A stretch of DNA of 5,814 bases, taken from Conexibacter sp. GTDB lineage: Bacteria; Actinomycetota; Thermoleophilia; Solirubrobacterales; Solirubrobacteraceae. The translations under genes were made by a program, and so were the position numbers. The stretch lies in the NCBI GenBank assembly GCA_025964215.1, contig JAOPZG010000612.1, positions 1-5,814 of the forward strand, given 5' to 3'. Of the stretch, positions 1 to 5,814 are shown piece by piece; positions within the stretch are counted from its first letter, which is position 1, and the number at the start of each line of letters is the position of its first letter. The notes under the pieces were generated by a model, which made no database searches, had not been told where the DNA came from, and was given only the letters and a program-made list of their open reading frames with translations.

Positions 1-1085
1 GTCCCCGGCGGGCGCGACAGCGGGCCGGCCGCCAGCGCGCGGGCCATGCCGACGTAGTCGCCCGCGGCCACGAGCGTCCCGTGGCCGTCGAGCACCTCGG
101 GGATCGCGCCGTTGGTGGTCGTGACGATGTCGAGGCCGGCGGCCATCGCCTCGACGAAGACGAAGCCGAACTGCTCCTCCCAGAACGCGCGCGGCGTGCC
201 GAACGGATGCGGGGCGCCGGTGGCCGAGGACTGGCTGCCGAGCACCAGGCAGGACGCCGCGGCGAAGGCGGCGGGCATCTCCGGGTAGGGCAGCGCGCCG
301 ATCTCGACGGCCGCGCTCAGCCCAAGCTCCTCGGCGGCCGCGCGCAGGCGGCCCTCCTCCGGGCCCGCGCCGACGATGCGCAGCCGCGGCTTGACGGTCG
401 CCCCGCCCGGCGCGGTCACGATCCCGCGGTGCAGCAGCGCCAGCGCGCGCAGCGCGTCGTGGTGGCCCTTCTCCCAGACCAGCCGGCCGGGCGCGATCAG
501 CACGTGCTCGGCCGGCGGCGGGCCCGCGGCGGCGCGCGCGAAGCGGTCGACGTCGATGCCCGGCGGGCAGACCTCGATCCGCCCCTCGGGCACGCCCTCC
601 AGCAGCAGCCCGTAGCGGGCGCGCTCGGTCGAGGCGAGGAACAGGTCGGTCGCGCCGAGCACGTCGTCGCGGTGGCGGGCGGTCCCGGCGCGGCGGTAGG
701 TCCGGCCGTGCGGCAGCGTCTCCCAGATCGTCTGCACCAGCCGGAACCCGTTGCGCGCCTTGCGCCGCGCCGCGTCGGCGGCGAACCAGTAGCCCAGCTC
801 CTCGCTGTGCACGACGTCGGCGCCGGCGAACGCCGCGTCCGCGCCGTGGGTGTAGCGGTCGCCGACCAGCAGCGCCGGGATGTCGCCCAGCAGCCCGCGC
901 GGCAGGCGGTCGCGCAGCGCGCCCGCGTCGACCGCCTCGAGCCCGACCGACGACGTGTCCCAGCCGTTGGAGCGCGTGCGCAGGTAGGCGACGTCGAAGC
1001 GCCCGGGCAGGCTCTCCCACTGGCGCAGGTCCCACGGCGTGGCCTGGTGGCCGCGGACGATGAGGACCCGGGTCCTCCCGCTCAT
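1..1085 (-). CDS. GT4-family glycosyltransferase, 3' end cut off by the window edge
   Basis: This gene reads leftward from an ATG at 1085-1083 and is still open at base 3, giving 361 codons. GT4 enzymes are usually about 370-420 residues, so only a short C-terminal piece should be missing. It is a retaining GT-B glycosyltransferase that would transfer a sugar from a nucleotide-sugar to a cytoplasmic acceptor at the membrane. The N-terminal half carries a WETLPHGRTYR stretch (121-131) and STERARYG (152-159). The C-terminal donor-binding domain has PPGID (174-178), GRLVWEKG (200-207, with R201 and K206 in the usual phosphate-binding places), and the GT4 signature EQFGFVFVE, an E-x7-E with E304 and E312. 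It continues into an NGAIPEV stretch (325-331). The start codon overlaps the stop of the methyltransferase gene as ATGA, so translation is probably coupled. The sugar donor and acceptor cannot be told from sequence. Confidence 0.93.
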   Translation of the reverse strand, partial: MSGRTRVLIVRGHQATPWDLRQWESLPGRFDVAYLRTRSNGWDTSSVGLEAVDAGALRDRLPRGLLGDIPALLVGDRYTHGADAAFAGADVVHSEELGYWFAADAARRKARNGFRLVQTIWETLPHGRTYRRAGTARHRDDVLGATDLFLASTERARYGLLLEGVPEGRIEVCPPGIDVDRFARAAAGPPPAEHVLIAPGRLVWEKGHHDALRALALLHRGIVTAPGGATVKPRLRIVGAGPEEGRLRAAAEELGLSAAVEIGALPYPEMPAAFAAASCLVLGSQSSATGAPHPFGTPRAFWEEQFGFVFVEAMAAGLDIVTTTNGAIPEVLDGHGTLVAAGDYVGMARALAAGPLSRPPG

Positions 1086-1984
1086 CGGGGCGGCTTCTGG
1101 AAGGCGATGAACGCCGACGTCCACGGCGACCCGTGGCCCTTGAGCAGGATGTGCGGGTAGTCGCTGCCGGACGCCGGGCGCATGTCGTCGCCGATCCACG
1201 TGATCAGGTTGTCGTAGGTCGACGGCGAGAGCGTGTAGTCCAGCGGCTGGACGGGCTCCAGGCCGGTCGGCGCGATGACGTCGCGCTGCAGGTCGCGCGG
1301 CCGGAAGGCGTCCATCATCCGCTTGCGCATGGTCGCGCGCGGGAGCCGCCGGCCACCGCTGAGCGTCTTGATCGCGACCTGCAGCGGCGCCCAGTCCAGC
1401 GGGTGGGCCTTGACCAGCATCTCGGTGACGATGACGAGGTGGCCGCCCGGCTTGACGACGCGCCCCATCTCGGCGGCCGCGCGGCGGATGTCCTGCGGCT
1501 GGCCGAAGTGCTCGATCGACGACAGGCTGAAGACGACGTCGAAGGACTCGTCGGGGTAGTCGACGTGCAGCGCGTCCATCGAGCGGACCTCGAGCCGGTC
1601 GGCGCGGTAGTCGTAGGGCGCCCAGTGCCCGGGATCGGTGAGCATCGACGCGTCGGCCTCGCGGTCGTCGACGGCGAACGCGCCCTCGCCGTAGATGTCG
1701 GTCGCGACCACGCGCCCGACGCGGTTGGCCAGCCAGTAGAGCGGCTCCTCGTGCCCCGCGGCGATCGACAGCACCTCGGCGTCGTCGCGCAGCGCGCCGA
1801 CCTCCTCGAGGTACAACCCCAACATCGCGTACTCCCAGAACTTGCGCCGCAGCTCCTCCTCGGGGGCGTAGCCGGGCGCGACGATGTCGCGGAGCATCGC
1901 TCGCAGCGCCGGGTCGTCGAAGTCCGGCAGATCGCAGAGCTTGTTGTACTGGCGAGACAGCTGGATCATCGACGGCAGTATCAC
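1082..1984 (-). CDS. class I SAM-dependent methyltransferase (Methyltransf_11-like)
   Basis: A 300-residue protein with a Rossmann-type SAM-binding core in the middle. Strand 1 and motif I are at VLSIAAGHEEP (71-81). The acidic residue ending strand 2 is D96 in ATDIYG. MDAL (136-139) fits the adenine-contacting loop, and FDVVFSLSSIEHFG (148-161) is the classical motif II/post-II region. MGRVVKPGGHLVIVTE (173-188) is the conserved strand-5 block. Motif I is AAGHE rather than GxGxG, which some class I families tolerate. The start is a GTG at 1984-1982 overlapping the previous gene's TGA as GTGA; an ATG five codons later (1969) is the alternative. The gene lies between two glycosyltransferase genes and overlaps both, so sugar O-methylation of the glycan is the likely job, by inference from context. 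An N- or C-methyltransferase acting on a nucleotide-sugar is also possible. Confidence 0.9.
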   Translation of the reverse strand: MILPSMIQLSRQYNKLCDLPDFDDPALRAMLRDIVAPGYAPEEELRRKFWEYAMLGLYLEEVGALRDDAEVLSIAAGHEEPLYWLANRVGRVVATDIYGEGAFAVDDREADASMLTDPGHWAPYDYRADRLEVRSMDALHVDYPDESFDVVFSLSSIEHFGQPQDIRRAAAEMGRVVKPGGHLVIVTEMLVKAHPLDWAPLQVAIKTLSGGRRLPRATMRKRMMDAFRPRDLQRDVIAPTGLEPVQPLDYTLSPSTYDNLITWIGDDMRPASGSDYPHILLKGHGSPWTSAFIAFQKPPR

Positions 1985-3132
1985 GATCGCCCGCGATGCA
2001 GCGCCCGCCGGTAGCTCTCGAGCGTCGCCGCAGCGGTGGCCTCCCAGGTGAACGTCGCGGCGCGCAGCGGCCCCCGCACGGCGAGGTCGTCGCGCAGCGC
2101 CTCGTCGTCGAGCAGGCGGCGCAGCGCGCCGGTCACCGATCCCACGTCGTCCGGGTCGAAGCGCAGCGCGGCGTCGCCGACGACCTCGCCCAGCGCCGAG
2201 TGCCCGCTCGTGGCCAGCGGCCGGCCGCGGTGCAGCGCCTCCAGCGCCGGGAGGCCGAAGCCCTCCATCCGCGACGGCTGCACGACGCCGGTCGCGACGA
2301 CGAACAGCCCCTCGACGTCCTCGTCGGCCACGAAGCCGAGCAGCGCGACGCGGTCGGCGACGCCGAGCTCGGCGGCCAGGCGCTCCAGCTCGGCGCCGTA
2401 GGCGGTCGGCGGCCCGGGCAGCGCGAGGACGACGTCGCCGTGCTCCTCCTCGTCGAGCGCGGCGAGCGCGCGGATCAGCTGGTCCTGCGCCTTGTAGGGC
2501 TGCTGCTGGCCGATGCTCAGCAGGATCCGCCCGTCGCCCAGGCCGAGCCGCGCGCGCAGCTCGGGCTCCGGCGTCGGCTCGGCCAGCGCGACCGTCCGCA
2601 CCCCGAGCGGCGTGACGTCGATCTTCGCTCGCGGGATGTCATAGGCCTTGCTGATGTCCCGCGCCCCCGCCTCGGAGATCGCGATGACGCGCGTCGCCGT
2701 CCCGGTCGCCAGGCGGCTGAAGCGGATCCACGTGGCGCGCTGCGCGGCGGTCATGCTCACCTGGTCGGGCAGCAGGAGCCAGATGACGTCGAGCAGCGTG
2801 ACGACGCTGGCCATCGCCCCCGGCACGCGCGGCGGGCCGACGCCGGCCAGCGAGTGCAGCACCTGCACGCGGTGGCGCAGCGCGTAGGGCAGGAGGCCGC
2901 CGACCTGGACGAGGGCGGTGGACCGGCCCTGGGCCGGGACCGGCACCGTCACGAAGCGGACCGCGCTGGCCCACACCGCGTTGACGATGTCCTCGGGCGC
3001 CTCGCGGCTGACGAACACCGTGATGTCGAGCCCGTGCGCGTTCTCGCAGATCGCCCGCAGCAGCTCGCCGGCGTAGCGGACCGCCCCGCCGCCGCCCTCG
3101 GTGAGGTGCAGGGCGTTGATCCCGATCCGCAT
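1981..3132 (-). CDS. GT4-family glycosyltransferase
   Basis: A complete 383-residue GT-B glycosyltransferase of normal GT4 length. The N-terminus MRIGINALHL followed by a glycine-rich loop GGGGAVRY (13-20) is typical of the acceptor-side domain. VIAISEAGARDI (149-160) and VTPLGV (173-178) mark the hinge. LSIGQQQPYKAQDQLI (205-220) is the donor-domain entry, with K214 in the usual basic position. PSRMEGFGLPALEAL (286-300) contains the E-x7-E signature, E290 and E298. It should add a sugar to a lipid-linked intermediate on the cytoplasmic side of the membrane. The start is the ATG at 3132-3130, which overlaps the flippase stop by one base (TGATG) and has a GGCGGGCGG stretch just upstream as a possible ribosome site. 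The reading frame stays open far upstream, to about 5763, but homology begins at this ATG, so the upstream extension is not part of the gene. Confidence 0.94.
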   Translation of the reverse strand: MRIGINALHLTEGGGGAVRYAGELLRAICENAHGLDITVFVSREAPEDIVNAVWASAVRFVTVPVPAQGRSTALVQVGGLLPYALRHRVQVLHSLAGVGPPRVPGAMASVVTLLDVIWLLLPDQVSMTAAQRATWIRFSRLATGTATRVIAISEAGARDISKAYDIPRAKIDVTPLGVRTVALAEPTPEPELRARLGLGDGRILLSIGQQQPYKAQDQLIRALAALDEEEHGDVVLALPGPPTAYGAELERLAAELGVADRVALLGFVADEDVEGLFVVATGVVQPSRMEGFGLPALEALHRGRPLATSGHSALGEVVGDAALRFDPDDVGSVTGALRRLLDDEALRDDLAVRGPLRAATFTWEATAAATLESYRRALHRGRS

Positions 3133-4682
3133 CAGCCGCCGCCCGCCGGCTCGGAGCCGTCCGGCAGCTCGGAGCCGTCCGGCGTCGCGAGCCCGAGGCG
3201 CCCCAGCGGACCGGGCAGGTGCTCGCGGATCTCCTCCGGCAGCCCGCCGAGCAGGAGCAGGGCGAGGGCGTAGAGGCCGAGGCCGAGGATCGTGGAGATC
3301 GCGTCGGGAACCGGCAGGAACCACGGCAGCAGGCCGAGCGCGATGGCCGGCACGATCCGCTGGACGACCCTGAAGCTGGGCCGCATCGCCCGGTCGCCGC
3401 CCGCGATCCCCCAGAAGTAGCCGCAGGCCAGCCACGTCTCGCCGAGCAGCGTGCCGAACGCCGCGCCCTGCGCGCCGTGGCTGTGGGCCAGCAGCAGCAC
3501 GGTGACGACGCTGATGACCAGCGCGACGGCGTTCGCCCGGATCATCTGACGGTGGCGGTGCATCGCCAGCAGCGTGAAGCCCCAGGTCGAGATCACGAAC
3601 GTCAGCGCCAGCGCCGTGCCCTGCACGCGCAGGACCGGGATCGCGCCGTCGTACTGCGAGCCGGCGACGACCGCGATGATCGGCGCCGCGCCGAGCACGC
3701 ACGCGATGAGCGCGGCGCCGCCGAGCGCCGCCGTCCCCTCGAACAGCCGCTGCGTGGCGTAGCGCAGGCGGACCTGGTCGTCGCGCGCGGCGCGCGAGAG
3801 CAGCGGGAACGCGGTCGTGACCAGGACGCCCGGCACCGAGGCGGCGATCAGGTACACGCGGAACGACGCGCCGAACAGCCCGGTCTCGTACTTCGTGGAG
3901 ACCAGCGAGGTCAGGACGAGCGCCGCGTAGACGTACAGGCTGCCGACGGCGGTCGCCAGCGCGAAGGTGATCGTCGGCCGCACGAGCGCCAGCCACTCGC
4001 GGCGGTCGAAGGTCGGCCGCAGCGGCACCCGGCCGTGCACGAGCGCCAGCGCCACGAACACGAGCGCCAGGTGGATCGGGATCGTCGCGGCCAGGAACCC
4101 GGCGACGCCGGAGCCCAGCGCGACGAGCACGATGAACACCGCGGCGACGCCGACCTGGCGCGCGACGTCCAACCCGGTCACCGCGCCCATCTTCAGGTCG
4201 TTGGCGAGCGGGATGCTCAGCGTGCCGTAGAGCACGGCGAAGATCAGGCCCACGCCGAGGAGCCCGGCGCCGAGGATCATCTGGCTGTCGTACCCCAGCG
4301 CCCACGAGACGGCCATCGCCAGCAGGACGCCGCCGGTCGTCAGCGCCAGCCGCATGCCCAGCAGCGTGCGCATGAAGTGCTCGCGGTCGGCGCCGGTGCG
4401 CTGCGCGTACTCGCGCAGGCCCAACGCGGCCATCCCCAGGTCGGTCACCGCCTGGACGATCGTGACCAGCGCGACGACGGCCTGGTAGCGGCCGTAGTCC
4501 TCGGGGCCGAGGTGCCGCGTGACCAGCGCCGCGCCCACCAGCGACGCCAGCAGGCCGACGACGAAGCCGCCCACGCGCAGGGCGCCGCCGCGCAGGACGA
4601 GCCGCCCCGCCTCGGCGGTGTCGAGGACGTCGCCGGCGGCGGGGTCGGGAGCGTCGGGCTCGGTGATCGCGCGGGTGGGCAC
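3132..4682 (-). CDS. polysaccharide flippase, MOP superfamily (Wzx/RfbX-like)
   Basis: A 516-residue polytopic membrane protein with about 14 hydrophobic segments, roughly at 33-55, 66-88, 108-128, 133-155, 175-190, 192-215, 232-258, 268-292, 316-340, 347-375, 381-400, 402-425, 440-457 and 461-480. The block RHLGPEDYGRYQ (56-67) after the first segment is the hallmark of the polysaccharide-biosynthesis branch of the MOP superfamily. Such proteins move undecaprenyl- or polyprenyl-linked sugars across the cytoplasmic membrane. Both ends (1-30 and 481-516) are hydrophilic and probably cytoplasmic; the C-terminal tail carries a short PDGSE repeat. The start is a GTG at 4682-4680. An in-frame TAG lies five codons upstream, so no longer version is possible. 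It is the first gene of the leftward operon and overlaps the next glycosyltransferase gene by one base. A lipid II or teichoic-acid type substrate is less likely given the neighbours, but it cannot be excluded. Confidence 0.93.
   Translation of the reverse strand: MPTRAITEPDAPDPAAGDVLDTAEAGRLVLRGGALRVGGFVVGLLASLVGAALVTRHLGPEDYGRYQAVVALVTIVQAVTDLGMAALGLREYAQRTGADREHFMRTLLGMRLALTTGGVLLAMAVSWALGYDSQMILGAGLLGVGLIFAVLYGTLSIPLANDLKMGAVTGLDVARQVGVAAVFIVLVALGSGVAGFLAATIPIHLALVFVALALVHGRVPLRPTFDRREWLALVRPTITFALATAVGSLYVYAALVLTSLVSTKYETGLFGASFRVYLIAASVPGVLVTTAFPLLSRAARDDQVRLRYATQRLFEGTAALGGAALIACVLGAAPIIAVVAGSQYDGAIPVLRVQGTALALTFVISTWGFTLLAMHRHRQMIRANAVALVISVVTVLLLAHSHGAQGAAFGTLLGETWLACGYFWGIAGGDRAMRPSFRVVQRIVPAIALGLLPWFLPVPDAISTILGLGLYALALLLLGGLPEEIREHLPGPLGRLGLATPDGSELPDGSEPAGGG
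3147..3183. repeat. two-copy 18-bp direct repeat inside the flippase tail
   Basis: The 16-base string CTCGGAGCCGTCCGGC occurs at 3150-3165 and again at 3168-3183, a period of 18 bp. On the minus strand it encodes two copies of a six-residue unit, PDGSEL (501-506) and PDGSEP (507-512), in the hydrophilic C-terminal tail of the flippase. The period is a multiple of three, so copy-number change would keep the frame. It looks like a simple slippage duplication in a linker-like tail; no function is implied. Confidence 0.85.
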
Positions 4683-4691
4683 TCGCCGCCA

Positions 4692-4697
4692 AGCCTA
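4692..4697 (-). promoter_or_regulatory. candidate -10 box for the flippase operon
   Basis: Read on the minus strand this is TAGGCT, which fits the TANNNT pattern of actinobacterial housekeeping -10 elements. Nine bases separate it from the GTG start at 4682, which would place transcription start within a few bases of the start codon. The message would then be leaderless or nearly so, in keeping with the weak GGCGGCGA stretch as the only possible ribosome site. No convincing -35 hexamer is seen 17 bp upstream. This is pattern matching in a short region and remains a candidate only. Confidence 0.35.
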
Positions 4698-4713
4698 GGG
4701 GGCCGAGACCTTC

Positions 4714-4719
4714 TAGCCT
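4714..4719 (+). promoter_or_regulatory. candidate -10 box for the FkbM methyltransferase gene
   Basis: TAGCCT on the plus strand fits TANNNT and lies nine bases before the ATG at 4729, the same spacing as the box on the other strand. No purine-rich ribosome site precedes the ATG (the nine bases are GCCCTCGCG), which fits a leaderless or near-leaderless transcript. The position expected for its -35 element (about 4691-4696) falls on the opposing -10 box, so the two promoters would overlap. No good -35 match is present, hence low confidence. Confidence 0.35.
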
Positions 4720-4728
4720 GCCCTCGCG

Positions 4729-5709
4729 ATGGAGACCCTCCGCCCCGATCTCGCCCGCCGCGTCGCCCTGACCGTCGCCGTCCGCGACACCGACGCCATC
4801 CCGAAGGTCCCGGACGCCGGCGAGGTCCAGGACCGTGACGGCCGCTCGGTGCAGGTGATGCACAACGGGGTGCTGATCGATGAGGGCTGCTACCACGGCG
4901 CCATGACGACGGCGATCATCCGGGAGCTGCGCGGCCATCACGAGCCCCAGGAGGAGGCGGTCTTCCATGCGCTCGTGCAGCGCCTGAAGGACGAGGGCGC
5001 GGAGCGGCCGGCGATGGCCGAGCTGGGCAGCTTCTGGTCCTACTACTCGATGTGGTTCCACAAGGAGCTGCCGGGCGCCGTCAACGTGATGGTCGAGCCC
5101 GACCCGGTGAACATCGAGGTCGGCCGCGCGAACTTCGCGCTCAACGGCATGGACGGCACGTTCGTCCACGGCGCCGTCGGCTTCGACCACGGCGGCACGG
5201 TCTGGCTCGCGTGCGAGAGCGACTGGAAGGTCCGCGAGGTCCCGACCGTGACGGTCGACGGGCTGCTCGCCGACCGCGGCATCCCGCGCTTCGACCTCGT
5301 GCTCTGCGACGCCCAGGGTGCCGAGCTCCACGTGCTGCAGGCGGCCGAGGAGGCGATGCGCAGCGGGCGCGTGCGCTTCCTGGTCGTCTCGACCCACCAC
5401 CACACGATCACCGGCGACCCGCTGACCCACCAGCGCTGCCTGGACTTCCTGACCGCGGCCGGCGCGCACGTCATCGCCGAGCACTCCGTCACGGAGTCCT
5501 GCAGCGGCGACGGCCTGATCGCCGCCTCGCTGGACCCGCGCGACGCCGGCTTCACGGTCCCGGTCTCCCACGTCCGGGCCAAGGACTCCGTCTTCGGCGA
5601 GCTCGAGTACGACCTCGCCAAGGCGCGGACCTGGACCGGCCAGGCGCGCCGCGTCGGCGGCGCGCTCTACCAGCGGCTGCAGGAGCGCCGGGCGCGCACC
5701 GGCGACTAG
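4729..5709 (+). CDS. FkbM-family SAM-dependent methyltransferase
   Basis: A 326-residue protein and the only rightward gene here. The FkbM (Methyltransf_21) core is clear: MAELGSFWSYYSMWF (96-110) is motif I, VMVEPDPVNIEVGRANFALNG (120-140) follows with acidic E123, VPTVTVDGLL (171-180) is the usual lead-in, and FDLVLCDAQGAELHVLQ (188-204) matches the family's D-x-x-G-x-E block, with D194, G197 and E199. An N-terminal extension of about 90 residues includes IPKVPDAG (24-31) and GHHEPQEE (69-76); from memory these recur in a subgroup of FkbM proteins found near glycosyltransferases. FkbM enzymes O-methylate sugars or polyketides, so a glycan hydroxyl is the probable target, by inference from context. 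The ATG at 4729 is the first possible start after an in-frame TAG at 4714. The stop overlaps that of the convergent glycosyltransferase gene. Confidence 0.93.
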   Translation: METLRPDLARRVALTVAVRDTDAIPKVPDAGEVQDRDGRSVQVMHNGVLIDEGCYHGAMTTAIIRELRGHHEPQEEAVFHALVQRLKDEGAERPAMAELGSFWSYYSMWFHKELPGAVNVMVEPDPVNIEVGRANFALNGMDGTFVHGAVGFDHGGTVWLACESDWKVREVPTVTVDGLLADRGIPRFDLVLCDAQGAELHVLQAAEEAMRSGRVRFLVVSTHHHTITGDPLTHQRCLDFLTAAGAHVIAEHSVTESCSGDGLIAASLDPRDAGFTVPVSHVRAKDSVFGELEYDLAKARTWTGQARRVGGALYQRLQERRARTGD

Positions 5710-5814
5710 CGCGCGAGCGCGCGGCGGTAGGACGCCAGCGTCTCGTCCGCGCAGCGCTCCCACGTGTAGGATGCCGCGCGCGCCCGGCCGGCGGCGGCGA
5801 GCCGCGCGCGCACC
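5706..5814 (-). CDS. C-terminal end of a glycosyltransferase (probably GT4), 5' part outside the window
   Basis: Only the last 35 codons and a TAG stop (5708-5706) are present; the gene enters from the right edge. The tail SYTWERCADETLASYRRALAR closely matches the tail of the complete glycosyltransferase at 1981-3132 (FTWEATAAATLESYRRALHR). I count 14 identities in a gap-free 22-residue comparison. The W-E...A..T...Y motif is the usual last helix of GT4 enzymes, which packs back on the N-terminal domain. It is therefore most likely another GT4 glycosyltransferase of the same locus. Its stop codon shares the CTAG at 5706-5709 with the FkbM stop on the other strand. The assignment rests on a short tail and on context. 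Confidence 0.75.
   Translation of the reverse strand, partial: VRARLAAAGRARAASYTWERCADETLASYRRALAR

Larger units (their letters stand above)
4683..4728. other. 46-bp divergent intergenic region
   Basis: This is the only non-coding DNA seen between genes in the window. It separates the GTG of the leftward flippase operon from the ATG of the rightward FkbM gene. Two of the window's three CTAG tetramers (4695-4698 and 4713-4716) lie here, each inside a TANNNT box. On both sides an in-frame TAG begins exactly 15 bases before the start codon, which fixes both starts. There is no room for a long leader, and neither gene has a good Shine-Dalgarno sequence. The start regions of both transcripts must therefore lie here or inside the neighbouring coding sequence. 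Confidence 0.85.

Noticed and set aside
81..1160. Long plus-strand open frame opposite the left glycosyltransferase gene (and similar ones at 1133-2014, 1996-3273 and 3219-4838).
   Set aside because: All are Arg/Ala/Gln/Asp-rich antisense shadows without recognisable motifs, created by the codon bias of the real minus-strand genes.
2639..2974. Small open frames inside the glycosyltransferase gene (111 codons minus strand; 79 codons plus strand at 2648-2887).
   Set aside because: They overlap entirely with a clear GT4 gene, show no family resemblance and have typical shadow composition.
4693..4718. Imperfect inverted repeat GCCTAG ... CTAGCC in the divergent intergenic region, considered as an operator.
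   Set aside because: Arms are only six bases with one mismatch and are explained by the two TANNNT/CTAG boxes; too weak to call a regulator site.
5043..5621. Minus-strand open frame of 192 codons opposite the FkbM gene.
   Set aside because: Ser/Thr/Pro-rich shadow of the FkbM coding sequence with no domain, and no ribosome site or promoter noticed.
5709..5722. GC-only inverted repeat (five-base stem GCGCG/CGCGC with a CGAG loop) just after the convergent stops, considered as a terminator.
   Set aside because: The stem is short, there is no T-run on either side, it lies inside the glycosyltransferase coding sequence, and alternating GC runs are common in this DNA.
1981..5763. A single open frame of 1260 codons on the minus strand, covering the glycosyltransferase at its 3' end and running on through the flippase and the antisense of FkbM.
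   Set aside because: Only the last 383 codons resemble a protein family. The rest is low-complexity, rich in Arg, Ala, Gly and Pro, and lies over two well-supported genes in other frames. Lack of stops is expected at this GC content.

Overview
The window is very GC-rich (roughly 70-75 % by eye). Its genes show a strong G/C preference at third codon positions, and stop-free frames run on both strands. Together with actinobacterial-style protein sequences, this points to a high-GC actinobacterium. A member of the Thermoleophilia/Solirubrobacterales is my best guess, but that is an impression from composition and protein style, not a demonstrated placement.

The window holds six protein genes and almost no non-coding DNA. 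Reading the minus strand from right to left: the last 35 codons of a GT4-type glycosyltransferase (5706-5814); then, on the opposite (plus) strand, an FkbM-family methyltransferase (4729-5709); a 46-bp divergent intergenic region (4683-4728); and a tightly coupled minus-strand operon. The operon consists of a Wzx/MOP-type polysaccharide flippase (3132-4682), a GT4 glycosyltransferase (1981-3132), a class I SAM methyltransferase (1082-1984) and a second GT4 glycosyltransferase that runs off the left edge (1-1085). The operon genes overlap by 1, 4 and 4 bp, so translation is probably coupled throughout. The convergent pair at the right end also overlaps by 4 bp: both stop codons sit in a single CTAG.

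Taken together this is a piece of a cell-surface polysaccharide or glycolipid locus. GT4 enzymes would extend a lipid-linked glycan on the inner face of the membrane, two methyltransferases of different families could decorate or cap it, and the flippase would move the lipid-linked product across the membrane. The glycan itself cannot be deduced from this window.

The most interesting structure is in the arrangement rather than in any protein. There is a compact, nearly symmetric divergent start region with TANNNT boxes at the same distance from both start codons. There is also an FkbM gene lying antisense between minus-strand genes. I see no RNA gene, mobile element, CRISPR array, phage gene or convincing terminator, and no clear evidence for an undescribed system.
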